A stretch of 18,860 bases of DNA, taken from the NCBI GenBank assembly GCA_946617545.1, contig CAMOKK010000011.1:1-18860 (forward strand), given 5' to 3'. A program made the translations under genes and the position numbers. Numbering within the stretch: position 1 is the stretch's first letter; each line of letters starts with the position of its first letter. The DNA comes from an uncultured Bacteroidales bacterium. GTDB taxonomy: Bacteria > Bacteroidota > Bacteroidia > Bacteroidales > UBA932. Under the pieces are notes generated by a model, which saw nothing but the letters and a program-made list of their open reading frames with translations, had not been told where the DNA came from and ran no database searches. Shown piece by piece: positions 8,123-15,112 of the stretch.

Positions 8123-8743
8123 TTATTTCAAATCCGTACCCTCTTCGGGCTGAAGCGAGTCAATAAGGGTTGCAAAGTAAGCACTTTTTTCCGGAAATTC
8201 CAAAATCAGACGGGAATAAATGCGTTTTGCCTCCTCCGGACGGCCCTGCTCAGCGAAGATGCGGGCCAGGGTTTCGGTGGCAAAGCGCTCGGCCACGGGA
8301 GAAGTCTGGGCCTCCGCGGCGGCAGCTTCGGCCTTTATCTTGACGGCAAAGCGGGAGAAAATGCTGTCTCCCCCTTCCTTCACTTTGTCGTACTGGGCCT
8401 GGGAGAAATAGTCTCCGCCCACAACATGTACGGTGTGAACCGGTTCCTGCGCCGCGTCTTCTTCCTGCATCACGGGTTCCAGATAGGCCTCCAGAAGTTT
8501 CCGGACATCTTTGTCGGAGCAGTCTTCCTCCCGGGAATGCCTCAGTAAATCGGCCACGAACTCCCGGTTGGGAAGGTACAGGGCCTGGGAAGCGTACTGG
8601 TCTTCCTCCCAGGCTTCCCCCATCTTGGACATGCGACGGCACAGTTCCAGGCGGGCGCCGCTGTACCAGGGATACAGGTTCACCACGCCCACCAGTTCGT
8701 CCAGGTTGAGAGCATGGAGATTTATGCGGGAACTTCCTACCAT
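8123..8743 (-). CDS. TPR-like hypothetical protein between lptE and secG
   Basis: The protein has 206 residues, no signal peptide and no membrane segment, so it is probably cytoplasmic. The C-terminal 50 residues form a TPR-like helix pair (ETLARIFAEQGRPEEAKRIY, then FPEKSAYFATLID). The N-terminal 60 residues are also helical (LDELVGVVNLYPWYSGARLE) and the middle is acidic and low in complexity. Bacteroidetes genomes often place such a protein at this position; its function is unknown. The ATG at 8743 overlaps the lptE stop by 7 bases, which implies coupled translation. Confidence 0.8.
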   Translation of the reverse strand: MVGSSRINLHALNLDELVGVVNLYPWYSGARLELCRRMSKMGEAWEEDQYASQALYLPNREFVADLLRHSREEDCSDKDVRKLLEAYLEPVMQEEDAAQEPVHTVHVVGGDYFSQAQYDKVKEGGDSIFSRFAVKIKAEAAAAEAQTSPVAERFATETLARIFAEQGRPEEAKRIYSRLILEFPEKSAYFATLIDSLQPEEGTDLK

Positions 8744-9234
8744 TGCGCTACGGTTGCGTTGAATATATCTTCCACTATTTTTTCGATGATGGTTTCGCAG
8801 AGGGTGGCTTCTACGGCATCCAGGGAGGCCGTGGCGTCAAAATCTTCATAAGCGCTGAAGCTCTGGGAAACGTCGTCTTCCGGGTACTTGCGGTTGGTGA
8901 ATTCTATCTTTACCGTTACCGTGAGCCGGTTCTGGGCGGCCAGTTCGTCGGCCGTGATGGCGGTGGCCTTTACGTCGTAGCCGGTCACTTCCGCCACCAG
9001 CTCCAGGTCTCCGTCGCTCTCCACCTGCTCCAAACGGGTGAGACGGCGGAATTTCTCCTGCAGGGCCTCGGTAAGTTCTCCGGCCAGGCTGGGGTTCACG
9101 CGGAGGGCCTTGTACTCCACATACGGAATGGTGATGGTCTGAACGTCCGGCTGGATAGAAGTACCTGTGAAAGAGTAGATTCCACAGGACACGGCCAGCA
9201 GGCCCAGACTCAATATGACGGCAAGGCGTTTCAT
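8737..9234 (-). CDS. lptE: LptE family LPS-assembly lipoprotein
   Basis: The protein has 165 residues. The lipoprotein signal ends in LLAVSC (Cys 17), followed by GIYSFTGTSI, which is typical of the Bacteroidetes LptE family. The remainder is the expected alpha/beta sandwich with EYKALRVNPSLAGELTEAL and a DLELVAEVTGYDV strand. LptE plugs the LptD barrel in the outer membrane and helps insert lipopolysaccharide. The gene overlaps the upstream activator by 4 bases (ATGA) and the downstream TPR gene by 7 bases, so it lies inside a tightly coupled operon. Confidence 0.9.
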   Translation of the reverse strand: MKRLAVILSLGLLAVSCGIYSFTGTSIQPDVQTITIPYVEYKALRVNPSLAGELTEALQEKFRRLTRLEQVESDGDLELVAEVTGYDVKATAITADELAAQNRLTVTVKIEFTNRKYPEDDVSQSFSAYEDFDATASLDAVEATLCETIIEKIVEDIFNATVAQW

Positions 9235-10424
9235 TTCTTTCGGTATTCCGGAGGAAGTTTGCGATAGAGGGTGCGTTCGCTCATGCCCAGCTCCTCCGCG
9301 GCTTTCTTGCGGTTGCCGTGGTATTTTTCCAGGGCCTGGCGGATGAGTTCGTCTTCCGTGCGGCGGATGCTCAGGGAAGGCTGCTCCTGCGGCTCATCGT
9401 CCGGCAGAAAATCCTCCTGCCCCTGCCATTCGGCCTCTTCCTGGGGGGCGGGCTGGGGCGGCGGGGGAAGTTCACGGCGGTCTATGCGGGCCTTGAGGGC
9501 GTCCACCTCCTGCTTGAGGTCGAAAATGGCCTTCATGATGGCCTGGCGCTCGTCGGCCGAAAAGGCAGACTGGCGCTGTTCCTGAGGCCCTTCATACAGC
9601 ATGGGGATGGGTTCTCCCTGCTCGCGGGGCATCAGGGGCGTCAGGTCCAGGGCCGACAGTTCTATGCGCTGGAGAGTGGGGGTCACCTTCTGGGAAACCT
9701 GGGCGGTGAGGGCCTGGGTAAAGCCCTGCAGCTGGCGGATATTGCCCGGCCAGCGGTATTGCTCCAGCAGGCGGATGGCGTCCGGCCTCAGGGAAATCTT
9801 GCACATTCCGTTCACCTCGGAAAAGTCGGAGGTGAATTTGCGGAACAGCAGGTAGATGTCTCCTTTGCGCTCCCGGAGGGCGGGGATGCGAATCTGGGCG
9901 GCGCTGAGGCGGAAGTACAAGTCTTCGCGGAACTTGCCCCGTTTGACGGCCTCGTAAAGGTGTACGTTGGTAGCGGCTACAATACGAACGTCGGTGTGTT
10001 CCACCTTGTTGGAGCCCACTTTCCGGTACTCTCCGCTCTGGAGTACGCGCAGCAGCAGGGCCTGGGACTCAAGCGGGAGCTCCGCTATCTCGTCCAGGAA
10101 GAGCGTGCCGCCGTCGGCCTCTTCAAAATAGCCCTTGCGGGTATCTACGGCGCCTGTGAAAGAGCCTTTTACATGGCCGAAGAGTTCCGAGTTCACCAGT
10201 TCTTTGGGCAGGGCGCCGCAGTTGACCACAAAGAAAGAAGCCTGCCGGCGGGAGCTGTACTGATGGATGATGCGGGCCACGTTCTCCTTGCCCACGCCGC
10301 TTTCCCCCTGAATGAGAACGCTCAGGCCGGTGGGGGCAAACTTGACGGCCGTTTCCAGCGCCTCGTTGAGCGCAGGGTCGTTGCCTATAATGTCGTATTT
10401 ATTTTTCAGCGCTTGCAAATCCAT
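9231..10424 (-). CDS. Sigma-54-dependent transcriptional activator, no receiver domain
   Basis: The protein has 397 residues. An AAA+ sigma-54 interaction domain spans about 10-245, with Walker A GESGVGKE (40-47), the sigma-54 contact loop GSFTGA (87-92) and Walker B GGTLFLDE (105-112). A Pro/Glu/Gln-rich linker follows (about 315-350), then a Fis-type helix-turn-helix (about 355-393: ALEKYHGNRKKAAEELGMSE). No N-terminal receiver or sensor domain exists, so activity is probably set by expression or partner proteins. The contact loop has Ser where the textbook motif has Ala, a common variant. It is first in the lptE-secG operon, a linkage widespread in Bacteroidetes. The start is ATG 10424, only 7 bases after a -7 box. 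Confidence 0.93.
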   Translation of the reverse strand: MDLQALKNKYDIIGNDPALNEALETAVKFAPTGLSVLIQGESGVGKENVARIIHQYSSRRQASFFVVNCGALPKELVNSELFGHVKGSFTGAVDTRKGYFEEADGGTLFLDEIAELPLESQALLLRVLQSGEYRKVGSNKVEHTDVRIVAATNVHLYEAVKRGKFREDLYFRLSAAQIRIPALRERKGDIYLLFRKFTSDFSEVNGMCKISLRPDAIRLLEQYRWPGNIRQLQGFTQALTAQVSQKVTPTLQRIELSALDLTPLMPREQGEPIPMLYEGPQEQRQSAFSADERQAIMKAIFDLKQEVDALKARIDRRELPPPPQPAPQEEAEWQGQEDFLPDDEPQEQPSLSIRRTEDELIRQALEKYHGNRKKAAEELGMSERTLYRKLPPEYRKK

Positions 10425-10431
10425 AGTCCTG

Positions 10432-10439
10432 CAAATTTA
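10432..10439 (-). promoter_or_regulatory. Bacteroidetes -7 box for the lptE-secG operon
   Basis: The minus strand reads TAAATTTG, matching TAnnTTTG, and ends 7 bases before the ATG at 10424. If used, the mRNA would have almost no leader. No clear -33 TTG is visible. Confidence 0.45.
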
Positions 10440-10502
10440 CGAAATATTTTGCAGTTTATCTCCGGGCTGCGCATTTTGGGTATAGATTCGCGCATTAACA
10501 TC

Positions 10503-11669
10503 TTACTTGAGGAGTTTTCTTACAATCTGGCCAATCTCCGCATTCTCGTGTACGCCGGCAAAGTTCTGGGCGCCGGGGCCGAAGGCAAACACCGGAACCA
10601 CAATCCCGTTGTGGCCCTTGGTAGAGAAGTGCACCTTCACCGTGCGCTCTTCAAGGTCTCCCTTCAGGAGAGTGAGCCCGCCGGTAGCGTGGTCGGCCGT
10701 CACCACCACCAGGGTTTGTCCGTCGCGGGCGGCCCATTCCAGCACATAGCCAAGGGTCTTGTCAAAGTCAAAAAGCTCTTCCACCATCTGGCCCACCTTG
10801 TTTCGATGGGCGTAATCGTCTATCTGGGAGCCCTCTATCATCAGGAAGAATCCCTTGGGGTTGTCCAGCATGTCTATGGCTTTTTTGGTGGTTTCCAGCA
10901 GCACCGGGCCGCGGTCCAGCGAAGGAGACATGTCGTACTCTTCAAACAAACCCAGGAATTTGTCTCCGGGAGCGTTTTCCACGTCTTCCAGGCGGTCTAC
11001 GAAGGTATAACCCAGGGCCTTCATCTCCTCGATGAGATTGCGTCCGTCGGACCGCCGGTTCCAGAAATGGGTGCCGCCGCCGGAAATGAAGTCCACCCCG
11101 CAGCCCACATACTGGGCGGCCAGGCCTTCTTCATCCTTGCGGCTGGGCCCGTGTACGCAGAAGTCGGCCGGAGTGGCATCGTTGATGCGGCAGGTTACGG
11201 TGACGCCCGTCTTCATGCCCTTACGCATGGCATAAGTCAGATTGGACTCCACCGGCTCCCCATCGGCATCCAGGCCGATGTAACCGTACTTGGTCTTGAC
11301 ACCGCTGGACAGGGAAGTTCCACCGGCGCAGGAGTCTGTAATCAGCTTGTCGGCACACCAGGTGCGGGAAGCACCCAGATACGGCATCTGATCCATGTTC
11401 AATTTGCCACCGTTGGCTACCCAGCCCACGCTCACCTGCTCAAAGCCCATTCCGTCACCAATCATAAAAATGACGTTCTTGACTTTTTTGCCTTTTGGCT
11501 GACGCACAGTTACGGTCTCGTAAGGAGCCGCAACGGTGTATTGGTCATCCTTGGAAAAACTGTACGTCGCGTACTTGGACCGGTTGCGGTCCAGGGAGTC
11601 GGGGGTCTGGGCATGTGCCAATCCGGTTGTCCAAACCAACATTAATATAACCAAAAACCGTTTCATCAT
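10503..11669 (-). CDS. Secreted alkaline phosphatase (PhoA family)
   Basis: The protein has 388 residues, with a signal peptide at 1-20 ending GLAHA. All family catalytic elements are visible: metal ligand D72 in MIGDGMG; nucleophile S113 in ITDSCAGGTS; E279, D284 and H288 in IEGSQIDDYAH; D326-H327 in TADHATGG; and H353 in KGHNGIVVPV. It should be a Zn/Mg phosphomonoesterase acting outside the cytoplasm to release phosphate. Length is somewhat shorter than E. coli PhoA but usual for Bacteroidetes members. Two adjacent ATG codons (11669 and 11666) could start it. No -7 box was found in its short upstream region, which abuts a glycoside hydrolase remnant on the same strand. Confidence 0.94.
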   Translation of the reverse strand: MMKRFLVILMLVWTTGLAHAQTPDSLDRNRSKYATYSFSKDDQYTVAAPYETVTVRQPKGKKVKNVIFMIGDGMGFEQVSVGWVANGGKLNMDQMPYLGASRTWCADKLITDSCAGGTSLSSGVKTKYGYIGLDADGEPVESNLTYAMRKGMKTGVTVTCRINDATPADFCVHGPSRKDEEGLAAQYVGCGVDFISGGGTHFWNRRSDGRNLIEEMKALGYTFVDRLEDVENAPGDKFLGLFEEYDMSPSLDRGPVLLETTKKAIDMLDNPKGFFLMIEGSQIDDYAHRNKVGQMVEELFDFDKTLGYVLEWAARDGQTLVVVTADHATGGLTLLKGDLEERTVKVHFSTKGHNGIVVPVFAFGPGAQNFAGVHENAEIGQIVRKLLK

Positions 11670-11689
11670 ATTTGAATTTCAATTGTTTA

Positions 11690-12101
11690 CTATTTTTTCA
11701 CCTGGCCGTTCCACCCCTCGTGAACAATGCTCACGCCTTTGCTGCCCTTCGGAAGGGTGCACCGCACCGTACGTTTTTCTCCGGGCAGGAGGGTAGGCGT
11801 CCCGCGCCTTCAGGATATTCTGGTAGGCCACGGTTTCCGACGGGTTCTCCATACTTACCAGGAAGCCTCCGGAAACGGGTTCCACCTGCATGGCAAGCGC
11901 CACTTCCGGAAGCCGGCACACATAGCTTACGTCGGCATACTCCAGAATATTGACGCCCCACCATTCGGCATGCTTCCAGTCGTACAGCTGCCAGTAAATG
12001 CTGGGCCAGGCACTGTTAAGCATCAACTGGACTATGCCCGTAGTACGGGGAAGATTGCAGCGGAAGGCCTCGAACATGGCCCGTTCGGAGTTGTAATCCA
12101 T
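11690..12101 (-). pseudogene. Decayed C-terminal remnant of a GH2 glycoside hydrolase (exo-beta-glucosaminidase/mannosidase type)
   Basis: The segment from 12101 reads DYNSERAMFEAFRCN...MLNSAWPSIYWQLYDW, which matches the region after the acid/base domain of GH2 enzymes of the exo-glucosaminidase or beta-mannosidase group. At about 11960-11976 it jumps directly to EYADVS..LPEVALAMQV..VSMENPSETVAY, which resembles the last beta-sandwich domain, so roughly one domain in between is missing. Near 11800 the frame shifts. In the next frame the sequence continues LLPGEKRTVRCTLPKG and ends VHEGWNGQVKK with stop TAG at 11690-11692. No catalytic domain remains; a stop lies upstream of 12101. It is therefore a non-functional relic. 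Confidence 0.75.
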
Positions 12102-12169
12102 GGCATGGGCATGAAGGAGGCATGCGTCGCACTACCCACGTGGAGAACGCGATAGGCAAACCCCGGCTA

Positions 12170-13030
12170 TTACTTCTTTTTTATGGGGATGTAGCGGATG
12201 TATCCCACCTGCAGCCCCAGCAGTTCGATGTTGCGGGCTACTTTGATTTGGTTCAGCTTGGCTCCTCCGCCGGTAGCCTTGCTCCCATCCTCGTCCTCTA
12301 CGGTCCAGTAACGGTTCTGGTGGCTGTGCTGCCACGCCACGCCCACCAGGGGAATGCTGGCCGTGAAAATGTTGTTGCCGAACCTGACAGCCAAACCGCC
12401 GGCAATGTCAAGTCCTATATTAAATGTATTGGAAACCCTGAGCTTGGTAACTGCGGTGCCTGCATCGGGAATGGGGTGGGACGTGGTGACACCGTAATTT
12501 CCGAACAGGCGGCCTTCGGCAAACACGCCCACAACCTTGCTCCCGAAGAAGGAGAGGTAGCGGCGGGCGGTGATGTTGATTCCGCCCTTGTGATTCACCA
12601 TGTGACGGTTGGAAATCTGGAAGTTCAGGCTTTGGGAATCCGGATCGGCAGGGTCGGCTCCGACAATATCGCGGACATCAATTTTGAGGTTGGTATCCAC
12701 CGCGTAGCCGCTGTAGGACAAACCGAAACCCAGCGACACGTCATCGGCCACAAACCAGGTGAGCCGGGGGGATATATTCCAAATATGGAGCCTGCCCTGG
12801 CCGATATTGAGCATGGAGAGGATGGCGTATCCGTCTCCCAGGTTGTCTCCGGACACATTGAACTGCCGGTAAGAGCCGCTGAAGCCGATTCCGCGGCCGC
12901 CCTTTTCAAGAAAGGCGTTTCTGGGCTTGTCCGGGTCTGCAAAACGGTTGAGGAAATGGTCTACGACTTTCTGGGCCTGCGCCTGCGTAAACAATACAAG
13001 CAGAAGGGAGGTTACGAATAATTTTTTCAT
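12170..13030 (-). CDS. Exported beta-barrel-like protein, function unknown
   Basis: The protein has 286 residues. A signal peptide at 1-19 ends TQAQA. After it, alternating hydrophobic and polar strands with Gly and aromatic residues (for example GIGFSGSYRQFNVSG, VSLGFGLSYSGYAV, GINITARRYLSFFG, GLDIAGGLAVRFG) suggest an outer-membrane beta barrel of eight or more strands. The C-terminus ends in lysines (IPIKKK) instead of the usual aromatic residue, so the barrel assignment is tentative. The gene is transcribed from a -7 box at 13053-13060, which predicts a leader of about 17 bases before the ATG at 13030. No specific family was recognised. Confidence 0.72.
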   Translation of the reverse strand: MKKLFVTSLLLVLFTQAQAQKVVDHFLNRFADPDKPRNAFLEKGGRGIGFSGSYRQFNVSGDNLGDGYAILSMLNIGQGRLHIWNISPRLTWFVADDVSLGFGLSYSGYAVDTNLKIDVRDIVGADPADPDSQSLNFQISNRHMVNHKGGINITARRYLSFFGSKVVGVFAEGRLFGNYGVTTSHPIPDAGTAVTKLRVSNTFNIGLDIAGGLAVRFGNNIFTASIPLVGVAWQHSHQNRYWTVEDEDGSKATGGGAKLNQIKVARNIELLGLQVGYIRYIPIKKK

Positions 13031-13052
13031 CGGTCACAGTATAATCTACCTG

Positions 13053-13060
13053 CAAAGATA
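13053..13060 (-). promoter_or_regulatory. Bacteroidetes -7 box, minus half of a divergent promoter pair
   Basis: The minus strand reads TATCTTTG, matching TAnnTTTG. It ends 22 bases before the ATG of the beta-barrel-like gene. The plus-strand box of the divergent unit lies 10 bases away. Confidence 0.6.
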
Positions 13061-13070
13061 GAAATTTTTG

Positions 13071-13078
13071 TAAATTTG
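13071..13078 (+). promoter_or_regulatory. Bacteroidetes -7 box, plus half of a divergent promoter pair
   Basis: The sequence TAAATTTG matches TAnnTTTG. The expected transcription start near 13084 lies downstream of the ATG at 13081, so it favours the ATG at 13099 as the start of the first plus-strand gene. Confidence 0.55.
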
Positions 13079-13098
13079 CGATGATATATTCCATAAAC

Positions 13099-13323
13099 AT
13101 GAAAAAATTTGCTTGTTTTGTATCTCTCCTGCTGACGGCAGCCGCCGTCCTGGCCCAGACGCCCCGGGAGATTCTGGCACGTATGGAAGAAGAGATGGAT
13201 AAGCATCAAGAGGAAGGGATGACCATGACTCTCCGGGATATCTCCTACGGAATCACGGAGGAGCAAGTGAGCTTCCGGCCGGAAGAATTTCCGGGCGTCA
13301 GAATTGTAGACAAACGCGAATAA
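13099..13323 (+). CDS. Very small exported protein, possible LolA-like deletion remnant
   Basis: The product has 74 residues. A signal peptide (MKKFACFVSLLLTAAAVLAQ) leaves a mature part of about 54 residues. This begins TPREILARMEEEMDKHQ, like the first helix of LolA-type lipoprotein carriers, and ends QVSFRPEEFPGVRIVDKRE, like the last strand of Bacteroidetes LolA-like proteins (F-x-x-x-x-Y/F-P-x-x-x-I-x-D-x-R). The middle of such a protein, about 120 residues, would be missing. It is either an internally deleted relic or a small protein of its own. The start at 13099 fits the signal peptide and the -7 box; an ATG at 13081 is less likely. Only 11 bases separate it from the next gene, so they should be co-transcribed. 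Confidence 0.6.
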   Translation: MKKFACFVSLLLTAAAVLAQTPREILARMEEEMDKHQEEGMTMTLRDISYGITEEQVSFRPEEFPGVRIVDKRE

Positions 13324-13334
13324 ACGCCTGAAAT

Positions 13335-15056
13335 ATGAAAAAACTTTTCCTGGCAGCCCTGCTGCCCCTTCTGGCCATCTCCTGCCAGACTAAACAAGCG
13401 GAGCCCCTTCCCGTCATGTCCTTCAACGTGCGCTACGGCACGGCCGAGGACGGTGACCATATTTGGGACAAGCGCAAGGATGCCGCCTGCGCGATGATTC
13501 TGGACCAGCGCCCGGCCGTTTTCGGCGTCCAGGAAGCCCTGGATTTCCAACTGGCCTATATCAAGGAGCACTGCCCGGACTACGAATGGGTGGGCGTCGG
13601 CCGCGAGGACGGCGTGAGCGACGGCGAGCACATGTCCGTGTTCTATGATACGGAACGAATCGAGCTGCTGGAATGGGGCACTTACTGGCTCTCCGAAACG
13701 CCGTTCAAGCCCTCCTACGGCTGGGATGCCGCCTGCCGCCGCACGGCCACCTGGACACTGCTCAAAGACAAGGAGACCGGCCGCTGCTTCTACTTTGTGA
13801 ACACGCACCTGGACCATGTGGGCAAGGAAGCCCGGAAGAACGGCCTGCTGCTGTTGGTGGACCGTATCGGCCAAATGAACCCCGAAGGCTATCCGATGAT
13901 TCTGACCGGTGACATGAACGTATACCCTGACGACCCCTGCCTGACCGCGCTGCGGGAGCTCATGCAGGATGCCCGCCAGACCGCATCCGTAACGGACAAC
14001 GACGTTACCTGGCACGACTGGGGCCAGGTTTCCGGCTGCCCGCCCATCGACTATGTCTTCTACTCCGGCTTTGCGGGCTGCGAGAAGTTTGAAGCCGTCC
14101 GCCAGCCGTACGAGGGTGTTGACTATGTTTCCGACCACTATCCCGTGAAGGCGACGCTGGTCTATGGCCCCGCCCCGGCTCCCGTCAAGCCCAAGCCCGT
14201 GGCCCAGGCGCCCAAGTACGTGGTGGATGTGGAAGCGCACCGGGGCGGCATGGGCCTGTACCCGGAAGAAACGCTTGCCGCCATGCTCAATGCCGTGAAA
14301 CTGGGCGTGAACACCCTGGAAATGGACCTTTGTGTCACCAAGGACGGCGAAGTGATTCTCTCTCACGACAAATACTTCCACCCCCGTTATGCCTCTCACC
14401 CGGACGGCTCTCCGGTGGTTTCCTCAGAGCCCAGGACCTGGCTCTGGCAGCTGCCCTACGAGGAGATTCTGAAATGGGACGTGGGCATGAAATACAACCC
14501 CGCCTGGCCGGAGAAGCACTGCATGAAAGCCGCCAAGACACGCGCCTCGGAGGTAATTTCCGCCGTGGAAGCCTGGACAAAGGAAAACGGGCACTATCCC
14601 ATGCATTACGACATTGAGATTAAGAGCGACCCCAGCTACGACGGCTACGAGGAAGGCGTACATTGGCCTGAATATCACGAGTTTACAGACAAGTGCATGG
14701 CGGTGCTGGAGTCCCTGGACCTGGGCGACCGCCTGATGATTCAGTGCTTTGACGAGCGAGCCCTCAACTACATCAACCAGAAGTATCCCGGACACATCCT
14801 GGCCTACCTGGTGGAAGGATATGAGAAGGATTTTGACGAGTTCATGGGCAAGCTGGATTTCACCCCGCAGTGGCTCAGCGCCCCGCACGAGAATGTAGAT
14901 GCAGAGCTTATAGCCAAGGCCCGCGCCCGCGGCATGAAGGTGAACACCTGGACGGTGGACGAACCCGACGAGATGCGCCGCCTTATCGGCCTGGGAGTGG
15001 ACGCCATCATCTCCAACTATCCCGACCGTCTGCTCGAGGTGGTGAAGGAGTACTAA
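13335..15056 (+). CDS. Lipoprotein fusing an EEP-family phosphodiesterase to a glycerophosphodiester phosphodiesterase
   Basis: The protein has 573 residues. The lipoprotein signal ends LLAISC (Cys 17). Residues 26-277 form an endonuclease/exonuclease/phosphatase domain: SFNVRYG (29-35), E67 in GVQEA, NTHLDHVG (156-163), TGDMN (191-195), and the SDH triad (266-268). A Pro/Ala/Lys linker covers 278-294. Residues 295-573 form a GDPD domain: AHRGG (301-305), E329 and D331, HD (344-345), IEIKSDP and a C-terminal TWTVDEPDEM. Both active sites look complete. GDPD enzymes cleave glycerophosphodiesters to glycerol-3-phosphate and an alcohol. EEP enzymes of this kind include nucleases, sphingomyelinases and inositol phosphatases. 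The combined substrate is unknown; membrane phospholipid is one inference. Confidence 0.9.
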   Translation: MKKLFLAALLPLLAISCQTKQAEPLPVMSFNVRYGTAEDGDHIWDKRKDAACAMILDQRPAVFGVQEALDFQLAYIKEHCPDYEWVGVGREDGVSDGEHMSVFYDTERIELLEWGTYWLSETPFKPSYGWDAACRRTATWTLLKDKETGRCFYFVNTHLDHVGKEARKNGLLLLVDRIGQMNPEGYPMILTGDMNVYPDDPCLTALRELMQDARQTASVTDNDVTWHDWGQVSGCPPIDYVFYSGFAGCEKFEAVRQPYEGVDYVSDHYPVKATLVYGPAPAPVKPKPVAQAPKYVVDVEAHRGGMGLYPEETLAAMLNAVKLGVNTLEMDLCVTKDGEVILSHDKYFHPRYASHPDGSPVVSSEPRTWLWQLPYEEILKWDVGMKYNPAWPEKHCMKAAKTRASEVISAVEAWTKENGHYPMHYDIEIKSDPSYDGYEEGVHWPEYHEFTDKCMAVLESLDLGDRLMIQCFDERALNYINQKYPGHILAYLVEGYEKDFDEFMGKLDFTPQWLSAPHENVDAELIAKARARGMKVNTWTVDEPDEMRRLIGLGVDAIISNYPDRLLEVVKEY

Positions 15057-15083
15057 TTACACGCCGAGAACCACAGCCGGAGG

Positions 15084-15091
15084 TATATTTG
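15084..15091 (+). promoter_or_regulatory. Bacteroidetes -7 box for the C69 dipeptidase gene
   Basis: The sequence TATATTTG matches TAnnTTTG, 21 bases before the ATG at 15113. It suggests the dipeptidase can be transcribed apart from the fusion gene. No -33 TTG stands out. Confidence 0.55.
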
Positions 15092-15112
15092 CTCTTGCAA
15101 AAATTTTTGGAG

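Noticed and set aside
10440..10502. Repeated ATGCGC blocks downstream of the alkaline phosphatase stop as a terminator
   Set aside because: The copies are direct rather than inverted and no T-tract follows; too weak to call.
9318..11645. 775-codon plus-strand open frame opposite the sigma-54 activator and alkaline phosphatase
   Set aside because: It crosses a promoter region and two well-supported genes; composition is typical of an antisense shadow.
11679..11964. An intact 140-codon gene reading through the GH2 relic
   Set aside because: The tail after about residue 100 is nonsense in that frame, while the neighbouring frame continues the GH2 C-terminus, so the open frame is an accident of the frameshift.
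13245..14399. 384-codon minus-strand open frame opposite the EEP domain
   Set aside because: The plus strand encodes a complete catalytic domain with all expected motifs.
14870..15112. Upstream extension of the C69 dipeptidase frame into the GDPD gene
   Set aside because: The extension reads the GDPD coding sequence out of frame; the ATG at 15113 opens a signal peptide directly followed by the catalytic Cys region.
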